A stretch of DNA of 64,000 bases from JAAUTT01 sp038213375 (lineage in GTDB: Bacteria > Bacteroidota > Bacteroidia > Bacteroidales > JAAUTT01), in NCBI GenBank assembly GCA_038213375.1, contig JBBQTB010000001.1, positions 1 through 64,000 of the forward strand, read 5' to 3'. The position numbers and the translations under genes are program-made. The stretch's first letter is position 1, and each line of letters starts with the position of its first letter. A model generated the notes under the pieces. It was not told the origin of the DNA and searched no databases. It saw only the letters and a program-made list of their open reading frames with translations. Below are positions 1 to 7,483 of this stretch, in pieces.

Positions 1-2
1 AA

Positions 3-89
3 TTCCAGCAAGATGCAATTAGGAATGACCTGTTTCTGGAAAAGCTATCCAACTTGATGCCAGAAAAGGTGTTGAAAAAAGCGGCGTAA
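3..89 (+). CDS. C-terminal end of an unidentified protein (partial)
   Basis: An open frame enters from the left edge in frame 3 and ends with TAA at 87-89, giving 28 residues that end in MPEKVLKKAA. The piece is charged and probably helical. It is too short to place in a family, and no stop interrupts it back to the window edge. It could also be a chance frame. Confidence 0.4.
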   Translation, partial: FQQDAIRNDLFLEKLSNLMPEKVLKKAA

Positions 90-261
90 TCCTCGAAAAA
101 AAGAATCATCGCCGTAAGTGTTTGTTTAATTGATATTTAAAGTCATAAGCGAGCCGTCGATACCTCAGTTTAGCACATGAATTACCCCTGATACATAGGG
201 AGAAATCTTCTCCGAAACTTCAGTAAGTAATATATAAATATCTGTTTCAATTCTCTTCAAA

Positions 262-292
262 AGGCTGCACCTCACCGTGCGGCCTTTTTTTT
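262..292 (+). terminator. Rho-independent terminator
   Basis: AGGCTGCAC (262-270) pairs with GTGCGGCCT (277-285, one G-T pair) around a 6-base loop and is followed by a run of eight T. It ends transcription coming from the left. Between 90 and 261 there is no gene, but CCC...GGG and GGAGAA-atc-TTCTCC hairpins precede the terminator, so a small RNA or a structured 3' UTR is possible. Confidence 0.8.
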
Positions 293-311
293 ATAAAATT
301 GGATGAAATGT

Positions 312-343
312 TTTGGTATAATAAATATGAAAAATTACCTTTG
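312..343 (+). promoter_or_regulatory. Bacteroidota-type promoter for the Mg2+ transport locus
   Basis: TTTG at 312-315 and TACCTTTG at 336-343 are separated by exactly 20 bases, matching the Bacteroidota consensus -33 TTTG / -7 TAnnTTTG. The predicted start of transcription is near 350, which leaves a 5' leader of about 125 bases before the first gene. Confidence 0.65.
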
Positions 344-349
344 CCGCAT

Positions 350-477
350 TAATCAAAACCATCACCCTTTAATGGACGACGGACCTGCGAATATAATATT
401 TTTTAACCCTGTTATAGCGGGTTAGCTTGTCCTTTCGATAATGCTTCCTGCTATATCAAAATAGCCAGGAGGTGCTA
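350..477 (+). promoter_or_regulatory. Structured 5' leader with a hairpin that buries the ribosome binding site
   Basis: Two helices are visible. TAACCC (404-409) pairs with GGGTTA (419-424) and may be closed by GGAC 381-384 with GTCC 429-432. A second helix pairs 444-454 with 461-472 with one bulged C at 465. It covers the whole AGGAGG Shine-Dalgarno sequence at 467-472, six bases before the ATG at 478. Such a hairpin would hold translation off until it melts or is displaced. It does not match the M-box or the yybP-ykoY riboswitch consensus as I know them. Metal, temperature or a ribosome-based signal are all possible triggers. The structure is seen; the control is inferred. Confidence 0.5.
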
Positions 478-1752
478 ATGACTTATTTCACAACTTTCTA
501 TCTTAGCCGAATTTTGGGATTACGGGTTTACGATGCGAACGGAAATTCTGTTGGTATAGTAAAGGACTTATTGGTTGAAACTGATTTAGTTGCACCAACG
601 AATCCTTCGGGTAGGCCTCGGGTAAGTGCCATTAAGCTAAAAATCAAGAATACTGAGAAGTGTTTTTCATTTACCAATTTCAGGGTTGATAAAATCAATA
701 AACGCCTAAAAGTCTATTGTAATAACCTCATCGAAATTTCGGAAGATGATACCCACAACGGCCTTTTTCTTGCTGATGTTATTTTAGATAAGCAAATTGT
801 TGACTTGAATGGCCGAAAGCTGGTTCGGGTAAACGATGTTCGATTAGTGGCTTTATCAACTGAAACATATGCTATTGCTGTTGATGTTGGAATTGAAGGA
901 TTGTTGCGAAGAATTGGAATTTCACGTCCTTTAAAAGAAATGTTTTCATGGATAAAGGTAAGTATTCCGGCAAAATTTATCTTATGGGATGATGTAGAGG
1001 CTATCAATTTCTCAAATTTAAATATTAAATTATCAAAGAGTTATTCCAAACTCCATACCTTACATCCATCCGATCTGGCTGATATTATTGAAGAGCTTGG
1101 CAAAACGGCAAGTTATACTGTTTTCTCGTCGCTTGATGAAGAAAAGGCAGCCGATGTATTGGAAGAACTCGAAACGGATACTCAGATTCATATTTTCGAG
1201 AGCCTGCCAGTTGAAAAGATGGCCGATGTGCTTGAAAAGATGTCGGCTGATGAGGTGGCCGATATTCTCGATGTTCTTGAGGATGAAAAAGCTGAACTTT
1301 TGTTAAACGAAATGGAAGCTGAATCTTCGCAGGAGGTTCGGGATATCCTTGAGTACGAGGATAATTCGGTTGGCAGCTTGATGAATACCGAAGTTTTGTG
1401 GTTTAACGAGAATAGAACGGTAGAGGAGGTGATCAACGAATTTCGTCATAAACAGCCGGAAGCAGATATGCTTTACAATATGTTCGTTACCGACGATAAT
1501 GAGGAATTGGTTGCTACATTCTCACTCCGCGATTTGGTGGTATCTCATCCCGAAGTTGCTCTTCATCAGATAATGAAAACCGACCCTATTTATCTTTATG
1601 ATGATCAGGAAATTGATGAAATAGCAGAACTTATATCCAGATATAATCTTCTGGCAATTCCAGTTGTTGACAGAAATCATCAATTGCAAGGTATGGTTAT
1701 TATCGACGACGTTATTGAAGATTTAATAAATAAACGCAGAACCAATAGATAG
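478..1752 (+). CDS. MgtE N-domain / CBS-domain protein, probable Mg2+-sensing partner of the adjacent carrier
   Basis: This 424-residue soluble protein has two PRC-barrel-like segments (about residues 8-80 and 95-160), a helical MgtE N-terminal domain (about 195-295, with repeated ADVLEEL / ADILDVL helices) and a CBS pair (about 300-420). It has no membrane segment, so it is the cytosolic regulatory half of an MgtE channel without the pore. In MgtE those domains bind Mg2+ and gate the pore. The next gene, 12 bases downstream, is an NRAMP-family carrier, so it probably senses Mg2+ and controls that carrier. The ATG at 478 is chosen over the in-frame GTG at 472 because AGGAGG lies at 467-472. 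The domains are clear; the partnership is inferred. Confidence 0.8.
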   Translation: MTYFTTFYLSRILGLRVYDANGNSVGIVKDLLVETDLVAPTNPSGRPRVSAIKLKIKNTEKCFSFTNFRVDKINKRLKVYCNNLIEISEDDTHNGLFLADVILDKQIVDLNGRKLVRVNDVRLVALSTETYAIAVDVGIEGLLRRIGISRPLKEMFSWIKVSIPAKFILWDDVEAINFSNLNIKLSKSYSKLHTLHPSDLADIIEELGKTASYTVFSSLDEEKAADVLEELETDTQIHIFESLPVEKMADVLEKMSADEVADILDVLEDEKAELLLNEMEAESSQEVRDILEYEDNSVGSLMNTEVLWFNENRTVEEVINEFRHKQPEADMLYNMFVTDDNEELVATFSLRDLVVSHPEVALHQIMKTDPIYLYDDQEIDEIAELISRYNLLAIPVVDRNHQLQGMVIIDDVIEDLINKRRTNR

Positions 1753-1764
1753 GAGAGAGACACG

Positions 1765-3009
1765 ATGTTTAAAGGTAGGAAAAAACTCTTTACCCAGATT
1801 GGAATATTTATGGCAATTCTTGGTCCTGGAATTATCACCGGAAGCGTTGACAATGATGCAGGTGGCATAACTACTTATGCAGTGGCCGGAGCAGATTACG
1901 GGTATACACTTTTATGGACCTTAATTCCAGCATTTATTGTATTGCTGGTAATTCAGGAAATGAACGCCAGAATGGGCGTTGTCACAGGAAAAGGGTTGGC
2001 CGATCTCATCCGCGAAAATGCAGGTGTTAAAATTACTTTCTTTATTTTTATTGGCCTGTTAATTGCAGATATTGGCAATACAACTACCGAATTTGCCGGT
2101 GTTGCCGGTAGCATGGAAGTTTTTGGTGTAAGCAAGTATATTTCTGTACCCATCGTTGCTGCTTTGGTTTGGATACTTGTTGTAAAAGGTACCTATAAAA
2201 TTGCAGAGCGGATATTTCTGCTCTTTAGTGTATCGCTGCTTACCTATGTTATATCAGCATTAATGGGAAAACCTCATTGGGGAGAAATTGGAACAGCCAT
2301 TATCAATCCTCACATGGAATTTAATACCAAAAGTCTGGCAATGGTTATTGGAATTATTGGTACCACCATCGCTCCATGGATGCAGTTTTATATGCAATCG
2401 TCTGTTATCGAGAAAGGTTTGAAAATGAAAAATTTTAAATATACTCTTATCGATATCGTTATAGGATGTGTTGCTACTGTGGTAGTGGCATTTTTTATAA
2501 TGGTGGCCTGCGCTTCGACATTGCACGAAAATGGAATTAAAATTGAAGAAGCCAAAGATGCAGCTTTGGCTCTTAAACCGTTGGCAGGAAACTTTGCTTC
2601 GCAGGTATTTGCTTTTGGCTTATTTGTGGCTTCTGTTTTTTCGGCTACCATTCTACCTCTGGCTACGGCATTTTACGTATGCGAAGCCTTTGGTTTTGAA
2701 GCAGGCATTGATAAAAAATGGGATGATGCCCCTGAATTTTATATACTTTATACAGGTATTCTGGTTATTTCCGCAGGAATTATTTTATTGCCTAATGCTC
2801 CTTTAATTGCAATCTCACTTTGGTCGCAGGTAATTAATGGTATGTTATTGCCGGTGGTGCTCATTTGTATGATTTTGTTAGTGAATAACAAAAAAATCAT
2901 GGGCAAATATGTCAATAAGCCAATCAATAATATGATAGGTTGGACATCAGTGGTAGTTCTAATAGCATTGTCACTTATGCTTATAGTTCTGCAATTGTTT
3001 ACCAGTTAG
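1765..3009 (+). CDS. NRAMP-family divalent metal transporter, NRMT-like (probable Mg2+ uptake)
   Basis: A 414-residue membrane protein with about 11 hydrophobic helices of the SLC11/NRAMP fold (COG1914). Canonical Mn/Fe NRAMPs carry DPGN in helix 1 and a metal-binding Met in an MPH-type motif in helix 6. Here helix 1 reads SVDNDAGG (residues 27-34) and helix 6 reads APW (203-205), so the Met is replaced by Ala. Loss of that soft ligand is described for NRAMP-related Mg2+ transporters (NRMTs). The upstream gene encodes MgtE-type Mg2+ regulatory domains, which supports Mg2+ as substrate. An AGGAGAG ribosome binding site precedes the ATG. The family is certain; the substrate is inferred. Confidence 0.85.
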   Translation: MFKGRKKLFTQIGIFMAILGPGIITGSVDNDAGGITTYAVAGADYGYTLLWTLIPAFIVLLVIQEMNARMGVVTGKGLADLIRENAGVKITFFIFIGLLIADIGNTTTEFAGVAGSMEVFGVSKYISVPIVAALVWILVVKGTYKIAERIFLLFSVSLLTYVISALMGKPHWGEIGTAIINPHMEFNTKSLAMVIGIIGTTIAPWMQFYMQSSVIEKGLKMKNFKYTLIDIVIGCVATVVVAFFIMVACASTLHENGIKIEEAKDAALALKPLAGNFASQVFAFGLFVASVFSATILPLATAFYVCEAFGFEAGIDKKWDDAPEFYILYTGILVISAGIILLPNAPLIAISLWSQVINGMLLPVVLICMILLVNNKKIMGKYVNKPINNMIGWTSVVVLIALSLMLIVLQLFTS

Positions 3010-3131
3010 CGTCTTTTGGATTATTCTATGAGGAAGACAATTGGTTATTTAAAAATCCAACTTATTCCTCTTTGTTAATCTTCTTTTTTAATGATTAATT
3101 CTACTCTAACACGTTACTTTTTTTAATGATT

Positions 3132-3222
3132 TTCAGCTTTTTTTACCCCTGACCTTGATGGGTGAAAACTGAAAAATCAACCTGTTTCCTTTAGGGATTC
3201 AAAGTAAAACAGGTTGGTTTTT
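3132..3222. terminator. Tandem hairpins between convergent genes
   Basis: A long imperfect hairpin (TTTTCAG near 3130, ACCC/GGGT inside, CTGAAAA near 3169) is followed by AACCTGTTT 3179-3187 pairing with AAACAGGTT 3207-3215. The second stem is flanked by A-rich and T-rich runs, so it can stop transcription from both the carrier gene and the GH3 gene. The rest of 3010-3283 holds nothing recognisable. Confidence 0.6.
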
Positions 3223-3283
3223 CTTAAGTGTTAAAGTAGAATGAAAATATAATAAACAAAAAAACGGTTTACATATGAAATGT

Positions 3284-5533
3284 TTATTCGGATAAACTAA
3301 ATGAAGCTTCTTTGCAATCGTCTGAATTAGTACCGACGAATACTTTAAAATCCCCAGATTCGGCCTTAAACGACATGTCCTTGGTATAAAAGGCCAGATC
3401 GGAAGATTTCAGTGTAAATGAGATGTCTTTGCTTTCGCCGGTTTTGATCATTACTTTGCGGAAGCCTTTCAATTCCTTTACCGGACGGGTTACACTTCCA
3501 ACCAGATCGCGGATATATAGTTGAACTACTTCTTCGCCGTCAGATTGCCCTGTATTTTTAACTGTAAGGGAAACTGTGAGCGAATCCTTCATCTTCATTT
3601 GGTTGGTGCTAAGCTTCAAAGCTGAATATTCAAAAGTGGTGTAGCTTAAACCAAACCCAAAAGGAAAAAGAGGCTCGTTAGGTATATCGGTATATTTGGA
3701 ACAGTACGGATTGATATTATCAACTTTAGGCCGCCCTGTATTTTTATGATTGTAATAAATTGGAATTTGACCAACGGCATAAGGGAAAGTCACCGGAAGT
3801 TTGCCGCTGGGATTGTATATTCCGAAAAGTACATCAGCAATGGCATTTCCGGCCTGAGAACCCAGAAACCACGACTCAAGAATTGCGGGTACATTTCCGG
3901 CAAGCCAGTTGATGATTAATGGTCGTCCATTCATTAATACGATAACCACGGGCTTTCCTGTCTTCATTATTTCTCGTACCAGATCTTCCTGTTTGCCAGG
4001 AATATTAATGTTAGCACGGCTGCGGGCTTCACCACTCATGGTACCCGATTCACCAATTGCCATCACCACAACATCCGCTTGCTTTGCGAGTGAAACAGCC
4101 ACTTTAAAGGTGTTTAATGAATCTCCCCAAATGTCGCATCCTTTGGTATACAATACATTAGTGGTTGAGGAAACGGCAGTTTTTATTCCTTCTAAAAGTG
4201 TCACTGCATCTATGCCTTCTCCCTGAGCCGACCATCCGCCAATCATATCAATTTTGGAATCGGCCAAAGGACCAATAACTGCAATCGTCTTAACATCTCT
4301 TTTGAGAGGTAAAGTATTATTTTCATTTTTTAAAAGAACAATAGATTTCCGGGCACCTTCGCGCGCAGCTTTTATGTGTTCGGGGCTTAGAAGCTGGGAT
4401 TTTTCCTTTTCGGGGTGGCAATATTTGTAGGGATCGTCAAATAATCCTAATTGGAATTTGATTCGGAGAATTCGACGCACAGCCTTATCAATCGTGACCT
4501 CCTTCACTTTGCCGGCTTTTACTAAACTTACTAATGAATCGCGGTAAGCAGATGTTTCCATATCCATGTCATTACCGGCGTTGGCAGCAATCATAGCTGC
4601 TTCTCCTTTATCTTTGGCTATACCATGGTTTACCATTTCGCCAATCGAATTCCAGTCCGATACCACAAAACCACGGAAACCCCATTCTCCCTTGAGTGTT
4701 TCCTGAACCAAATATGAATTACCAGTAGAAGGAGTTCCATCGATCTCATTAAAAGAGTTCATGAATGTTCCAACTCCAGCCTCTACCGCAGCCTTAAAAG
4801 GACGGAGATAGATTTCGTGTAAAACACGGTTCGATATATCAACCGTATTATAGTCGCGACCCGCTTCGGCACAACCATAGGCAGCAAAGTGTTTAGCACA
4901 GGCAACAATACTACCATCGTCCTTTAGGCTTTTTCCCTGAAATCCATGTATCCGGGCTTTTGCAACGAGCGAACCATAATATGGATCCTCACCGGCACCT
5001 TCCATTATTCTTCCCCAGCGCGGGTCACGGGCTATATCCACCATCGGTGCAAAAGTCCAGTGGATTCCAGCTGCCGATGCCTCAATGGCGGCAATTCGTG
5101 CAGATTGTTCAATAGCATCCAAATCCCAGCTGGCAGCTTCGCCAAGAGGTATCGGAAAAATGGTTTTATAACCGTGAATGACGTCGAGTCCAAAGAGAAG
5201 AGGAATTTTCATACGGCTGTTTTCCATCACTAATTTTTGCATTTCACGGGTATTTTCGGCACCAATCACATTAAGCATCGAGCCTACATACCCTTTTTTC
5301 AAATCTTCAATATCTTTTTCACGAGCTTTAATTGGACCGGTTGCTGCACCATTTCCGGTATACTGGTTCATCTGGCCTATTTTTTCTTCCAGAGTCATTT
5401 TACTCAACAGATCATCAATCTTTTTTTCGATGATTTTATCTTCATCGGTAAGTTTTACTTTGTTACTCTCTTGATTACAAGATGAAAATGCAACAAGACA
5501 GAAGATAAATAGATAAATAAGTGATGTTCTCAT
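3284..5533 (-). CDS. bglX: Glycoside hydrolase family 3 beta-glucosidase (or beta-xylosidase), lipoprotein
   Basis: A 749-residue exported hydrolase. The N-terminus has a hydrophobic signal ending in a lipobox (FSSC, Cys about residue 19). The GH3 N-terminal barrel carries KHFAAYG and the nucleophile motif FVVSDW. The C-terminal alpha/beta sandwich follows, with a fibronectin III-like tail (GEEVVQLYIRD). Length and order match BglX. It releases terminal beta-linked glucose or xylose from oligosaccharides in the periplasm or at the surface. It stands alone as a transcription unit; the xylose operon a few kilobases away makes xylosidase activity possible, but specificity cannot be read from sequence. 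Confidence 0.9.
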   Translation of the reverse strand: MRTSLIYLFIFCLVAFSSCNQESNKVKLTDEDKIIEKKIDDLLSKMTLEEKIGQMNQYTGNGAATGPIKAREKDIEDLKKGYVGSMLNVIGAENTREMQKLVMENSRMKIPLLFGLDVIHGYKTIFPIPLGEAASWDLDAIEQSARIAAIEASAAGIHWTFAPMVDIARDPRWGRIMEGAGEDPYYGSLVAKARIHGFQGKSLKDDGSIVACAKHFAAYGCAEAGRDYNTVDISNRVLHEIYLRPFKAAVEAGVGTFMNSFNEIDGTPSTGNSYLVQETLKGEWGFRGFVVSDWNSIGEMVNHGIAKDKGEAAMIAANAGNDMDMETSAYRDSLVSLVKAGKVKEVTIDKAVRRILRIKFQLGLFDDPYKYCHPEKEKSQLLSPEHIKAAREGARKSIVLLKNENNTLPLKRDVKTIAVIGPLADSKIDMIGGWSAQGEGIDAVTLLEGIKTAVSSTTNVLYTKGCDIWGDSLNTFKVAVSLAKQADVVVMAIGESGTMSGEARSRANINIPGKQEDLVREIMKTGKPVVIVLMNGRPLIINWLAGNVPAILESWFLGSQAGNAIADVLFGIYNPSGKLPVTFPYAVGQIPIYYNHKNTGRPKVDNINPYCSKYTDIPNEPLFPFGFGLSYTTFEYSALKLSTNQMKMKDSLTVSLTVKNTGQSDGEEVVQLYIRDLVGSVTRPVKELKGFRKVMIKTGESKDISFTLKSSDLAFYTKDMSFKAESGDFKVFVGTNSDDCKEASFSLSE

Positions 5534-5686
5534 AGTTAATTGTTAGTTAGTTTTTAAAAAGAAAACCAAATATAAAAAGAAAGTTTGGGATTTACATTTC
5601 TGGCAGGTGTAGTTTCTTTAACAGCATTTTTTAGTTGACTTTACGGAAAACTATGATAACATACTTTTTAATCTGATATTTTTTTC

Positions 5687-5694
5687 TACTTTTG
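5687..5694 (+). promoter_or_regulatory. -7 promoter element ahead of the SAM riboswitch
   Basis: TACTTTTG fits TAnnTTTG. A weaker -33 element (TTTT instead of TTTG) lies about 19 bases upstream. Transcription would begin near 5701, just before the riboswitch. Confidence 0.5.
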
Positions 5695-5734
5695 CATAAG
5701 ATTAATTACTCCCACATTTATTTCGTTTGGCAGT

Positions 5735-5845
5735 AATTATTTTATATAGAAGAGGGGAGAGAACAGGCTCGAAGATCCTCTAGCAACCACTTGAATAGTA
5801 AGGTGCTAATTCCTGACCCATACAGGGAAATATAAAATAATAGAA
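5735..5845 (+). promoter_or_regulatory. SAM-I (S-box) riboswitch
   Basis: It contains the S-box signatures AGAGGGGAGAGAACAGGCTC (5751-5770), TAGCAACCACTT (5781-5792) and AAGGTGCTAATTCC (5800-5813). An 11-base-pair P1 stem joins 5736-5746 to 5831-5841. It senses S-adenosylmethionine and lowers expression of methionine synthesis genes, here metY. No terminator hairpin with a T-run directly follows, so control may be at translation or act through the small ORF that starts 11 bases after P1. Confidence 0.92.
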
Positions 5846-5851
5846 ACCAAA

Positions 5852-5986
5852 ATGAAAACAAAATCTTCACAGCATAATTCAGTCGTTTATTATTTAGTGC
5901 AAACTTTCAAAGAAATAATTAATCAATTATTTTTTTTAGAAATTAATCTTAATTCTATTTGCATGCCTATGCGAATGTGTTGCTGA
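5852..5986 (+). CDS. Short leader ORF ending in Met/Cys codons, candidate attenuator peptide
   Basis: A 44-residue ORF begins with ATG at 5852, 11 bases after the S-box P1 stem, and ends with TGA at 5984-5986. Its last eight residues are CMPMRMCC, three Met and three Cys, immediately before the stop. The gene downstream, metY, makes homocysteine for methionine and uses sulfide. The arrangement resembles leader peptides that stall ribosomes when the charged tRNA for the pathway product is scarce. A small stem, TTGC...GCAA, overlaps the Cys codons and stop. About 105 bases separate it from metY. The ORF and codons are seen; attenuation is inferred. Confidence 0.55.
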   Translation: MKTKSSQHNSVVYYLVQTFKEIINQLFFLEINLNSICMPMRMCC

Positions 5987-6091
5987 TATTGGGCAATCTT
6001 AAAAATCATGGCCTGTCAGTAGCACGATAATCTCTTCTCCTAAAAAAATCATTTTCTAAATCGTCATTATTATCATTAAAAATAAATTGTT

Positions 6092-7402
6092 ATGAGTGAA
6101 CGTAAATTACATTTCGAAACCTTGCAGTTACATGCTGGTCAGCAGCCCGATCCAACTACTAATTCACGCGCTGTTCCAATCTATCAAACTTCGTCGTATG
6201 TTTTTAATAATGCAGAACACGGGGCAAATTTATTTGCTTTAAAGGAATTCGGCAATATTTATTCACGGATTATGAACCCAACAAATGATGTGTTTGAAAA
6301 ACGCGTTGCTGCGCTCGAAAATGGTGTTGCTGGTTTGGCAACTGCATCGGGTCTTGCAGCTCAGTTTATAGCTTTGAATAACATTTTGCAAGCTGGCGAT
6401 AATTTTGTTTCTACATCGTTCTTATATGGTGGTACATACAATCAATTTAAAGTTGCCTTTAAACGGCTTGGTATCGAGGTTCGTTTTGCCGATGGTGATA
6501 AAGTGGATAGTTTTGAAAAACTCATAGATAAAAATACGAAAGCAATTTATTTGGAAACAATCGGAAATCCCGAGTTTAATGTGCCTGATTTTGATGCTTT
6601 TGCTGTTCTTGCTAAAAAACACGATTTACCGTTAATTGTTGACAATACCTTTGGGGCTGGCGGTTACTTATTTCAACCAATTGATTATGGGGCAAATGTG
6701 ATTACTCATTCAGCTACCAAATGGATTGGAGGTCATGGTACGAGCATTGGCGGAGTGATTGTTGATGGAGGAAATTTTAATTGGGGTAACGGAAAATTTC
6801 CTCAATTTACCGAACCTTCCGAAGGGTATCATGGGTTGAAATTCTGGGATATTTTTGGATCTGGTGGTCCCTTTGGCAATATCGCATTTATCATCAGGGC
6901 TAGGGTTGAAGGATTGCGTGATTTTGGACCAGCTCTAAGCCCGTTTAACTCTTTTCTGCTTATTCAGGGATTGGAAACACTATCATTGAGGGTTCAACGT
7001 ACAGTGGATAATGCTTTGGAATTAGCTAATTGGCTTGAAAAACACTCAAACGTCGAAAAGGTAAATTATCCGGGTCTGGAAAGTAGCCCTTATCATAACC
7101 TTGCTAAAAAGTATTTGAAAAATGGTTTTGGTGGTGTTTTAACTTTCAGATTAAAAGCTGGTAAAGAGAAAGCTGCTGAGTTTATTGATAACCTTGAGTT
7201 GATAAGTCATTTGGCAAATGTGGGAGATGCAAAAACACTGATTATTCATCCGGCCTCAACCACACATCAGCAGATGAGCGATGAGGAACAGCTGGCTGCA
7301 GGGGTCTTTCCAAACTTGTTGCGTTTATCCGCCGGAATTGAGCATGTAGACGATTTAAAGTACGATTTGGATCAGGCATTTAAACGGGTTTTTGGTGCAT
7401 GA
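6092..7402 (+). CDS. metY: O-acetylhomoserine aminocarboxypropyltransferase (sulfhydrylase)
   Basis: This 436-residue cytosolic enzyme belongs to the Cys/Met metabolism PLP-dependent family. It turns O-acetylhomoserine and sulfide into homocysteine in direct-sulfhydrylation methionine synthesis. The N-terminal FETLQLHAGQ, the YSRIMNPT phosphate/PLP region and the PLP lysine K210 within SATKWIGGHGTSIGG are all present. Length suits MetY, which is longer than the cystathionine enzymes. It is a single-gene unit behind a SAM-I riboswitch and a Met/Cys-rich leader ORF, so it should be shut down by SAM and possibly tuned to Met or Cys supply. Confidence 0.93.
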   Translation: MSERKLHFETLQLHAGQQPDPTTNSRAVPIYQTSSYVFNNAEHGANLFALKEFGNIYSRIMNPTNDVFEKRVAALENGVAGLATASGLAAQFIALNNILQAGDNFVSTSFLYGGTYNQFKVAFKRLGIEVRFADGDKVDSFEKLIDKNTKAIYLETIGNPEFNVPDFDAFAVLAKKHDLPLIVDNTFGAGGYLFQPIDYGANVITHSATKWIGGHGTSIGGVIVDGGNFNWGNGKFPQFTEPSEGYHGLKFWDIFGSGGPFGNIAFIIRARVEGLRDFGPALSPFNSFLLIQGLETLSLRVQRTVDNALELANWLEKHSNVEKVNYPGLESSPYHNLAKKYLKNGFGGVLTFRLKAGKEKAAEFIDNLELISHLANVGDAKTLIIHPASTTHQQMSDEEQLAAGVFPNLLRLSAGIEHVDDLKYDLDQAFKRVFGA

Positions 7403-7423
7403 TTAAAGTAGTATTATGAGCAG

Positions 7424-7475
7424 TACTGAGCACAAGAGTACAAATTATATGATAATCTGTACTCTGTTCTCAGTA
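7424..7475. terminator. Bidirectional terminator between metY and xylE
   Basis: TACTGAGCACAAGAGTACA (7424-7442) pairs imperfectly with TGTACTCTGTTCTCAGTA (7458-7475). A T-run follows on the + strand, overlapping the last codons of xylE. It separates two convergent units. Confidence 0.65.
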
Positions 7476-7483
7476 TTATTTTT

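Noticed and set aside
350..477. M-box or yybP-ykoY riboswitch before the Mg2+ locus
   Set aside because: The conserved core words of both classes are absent; only simple helices are present.
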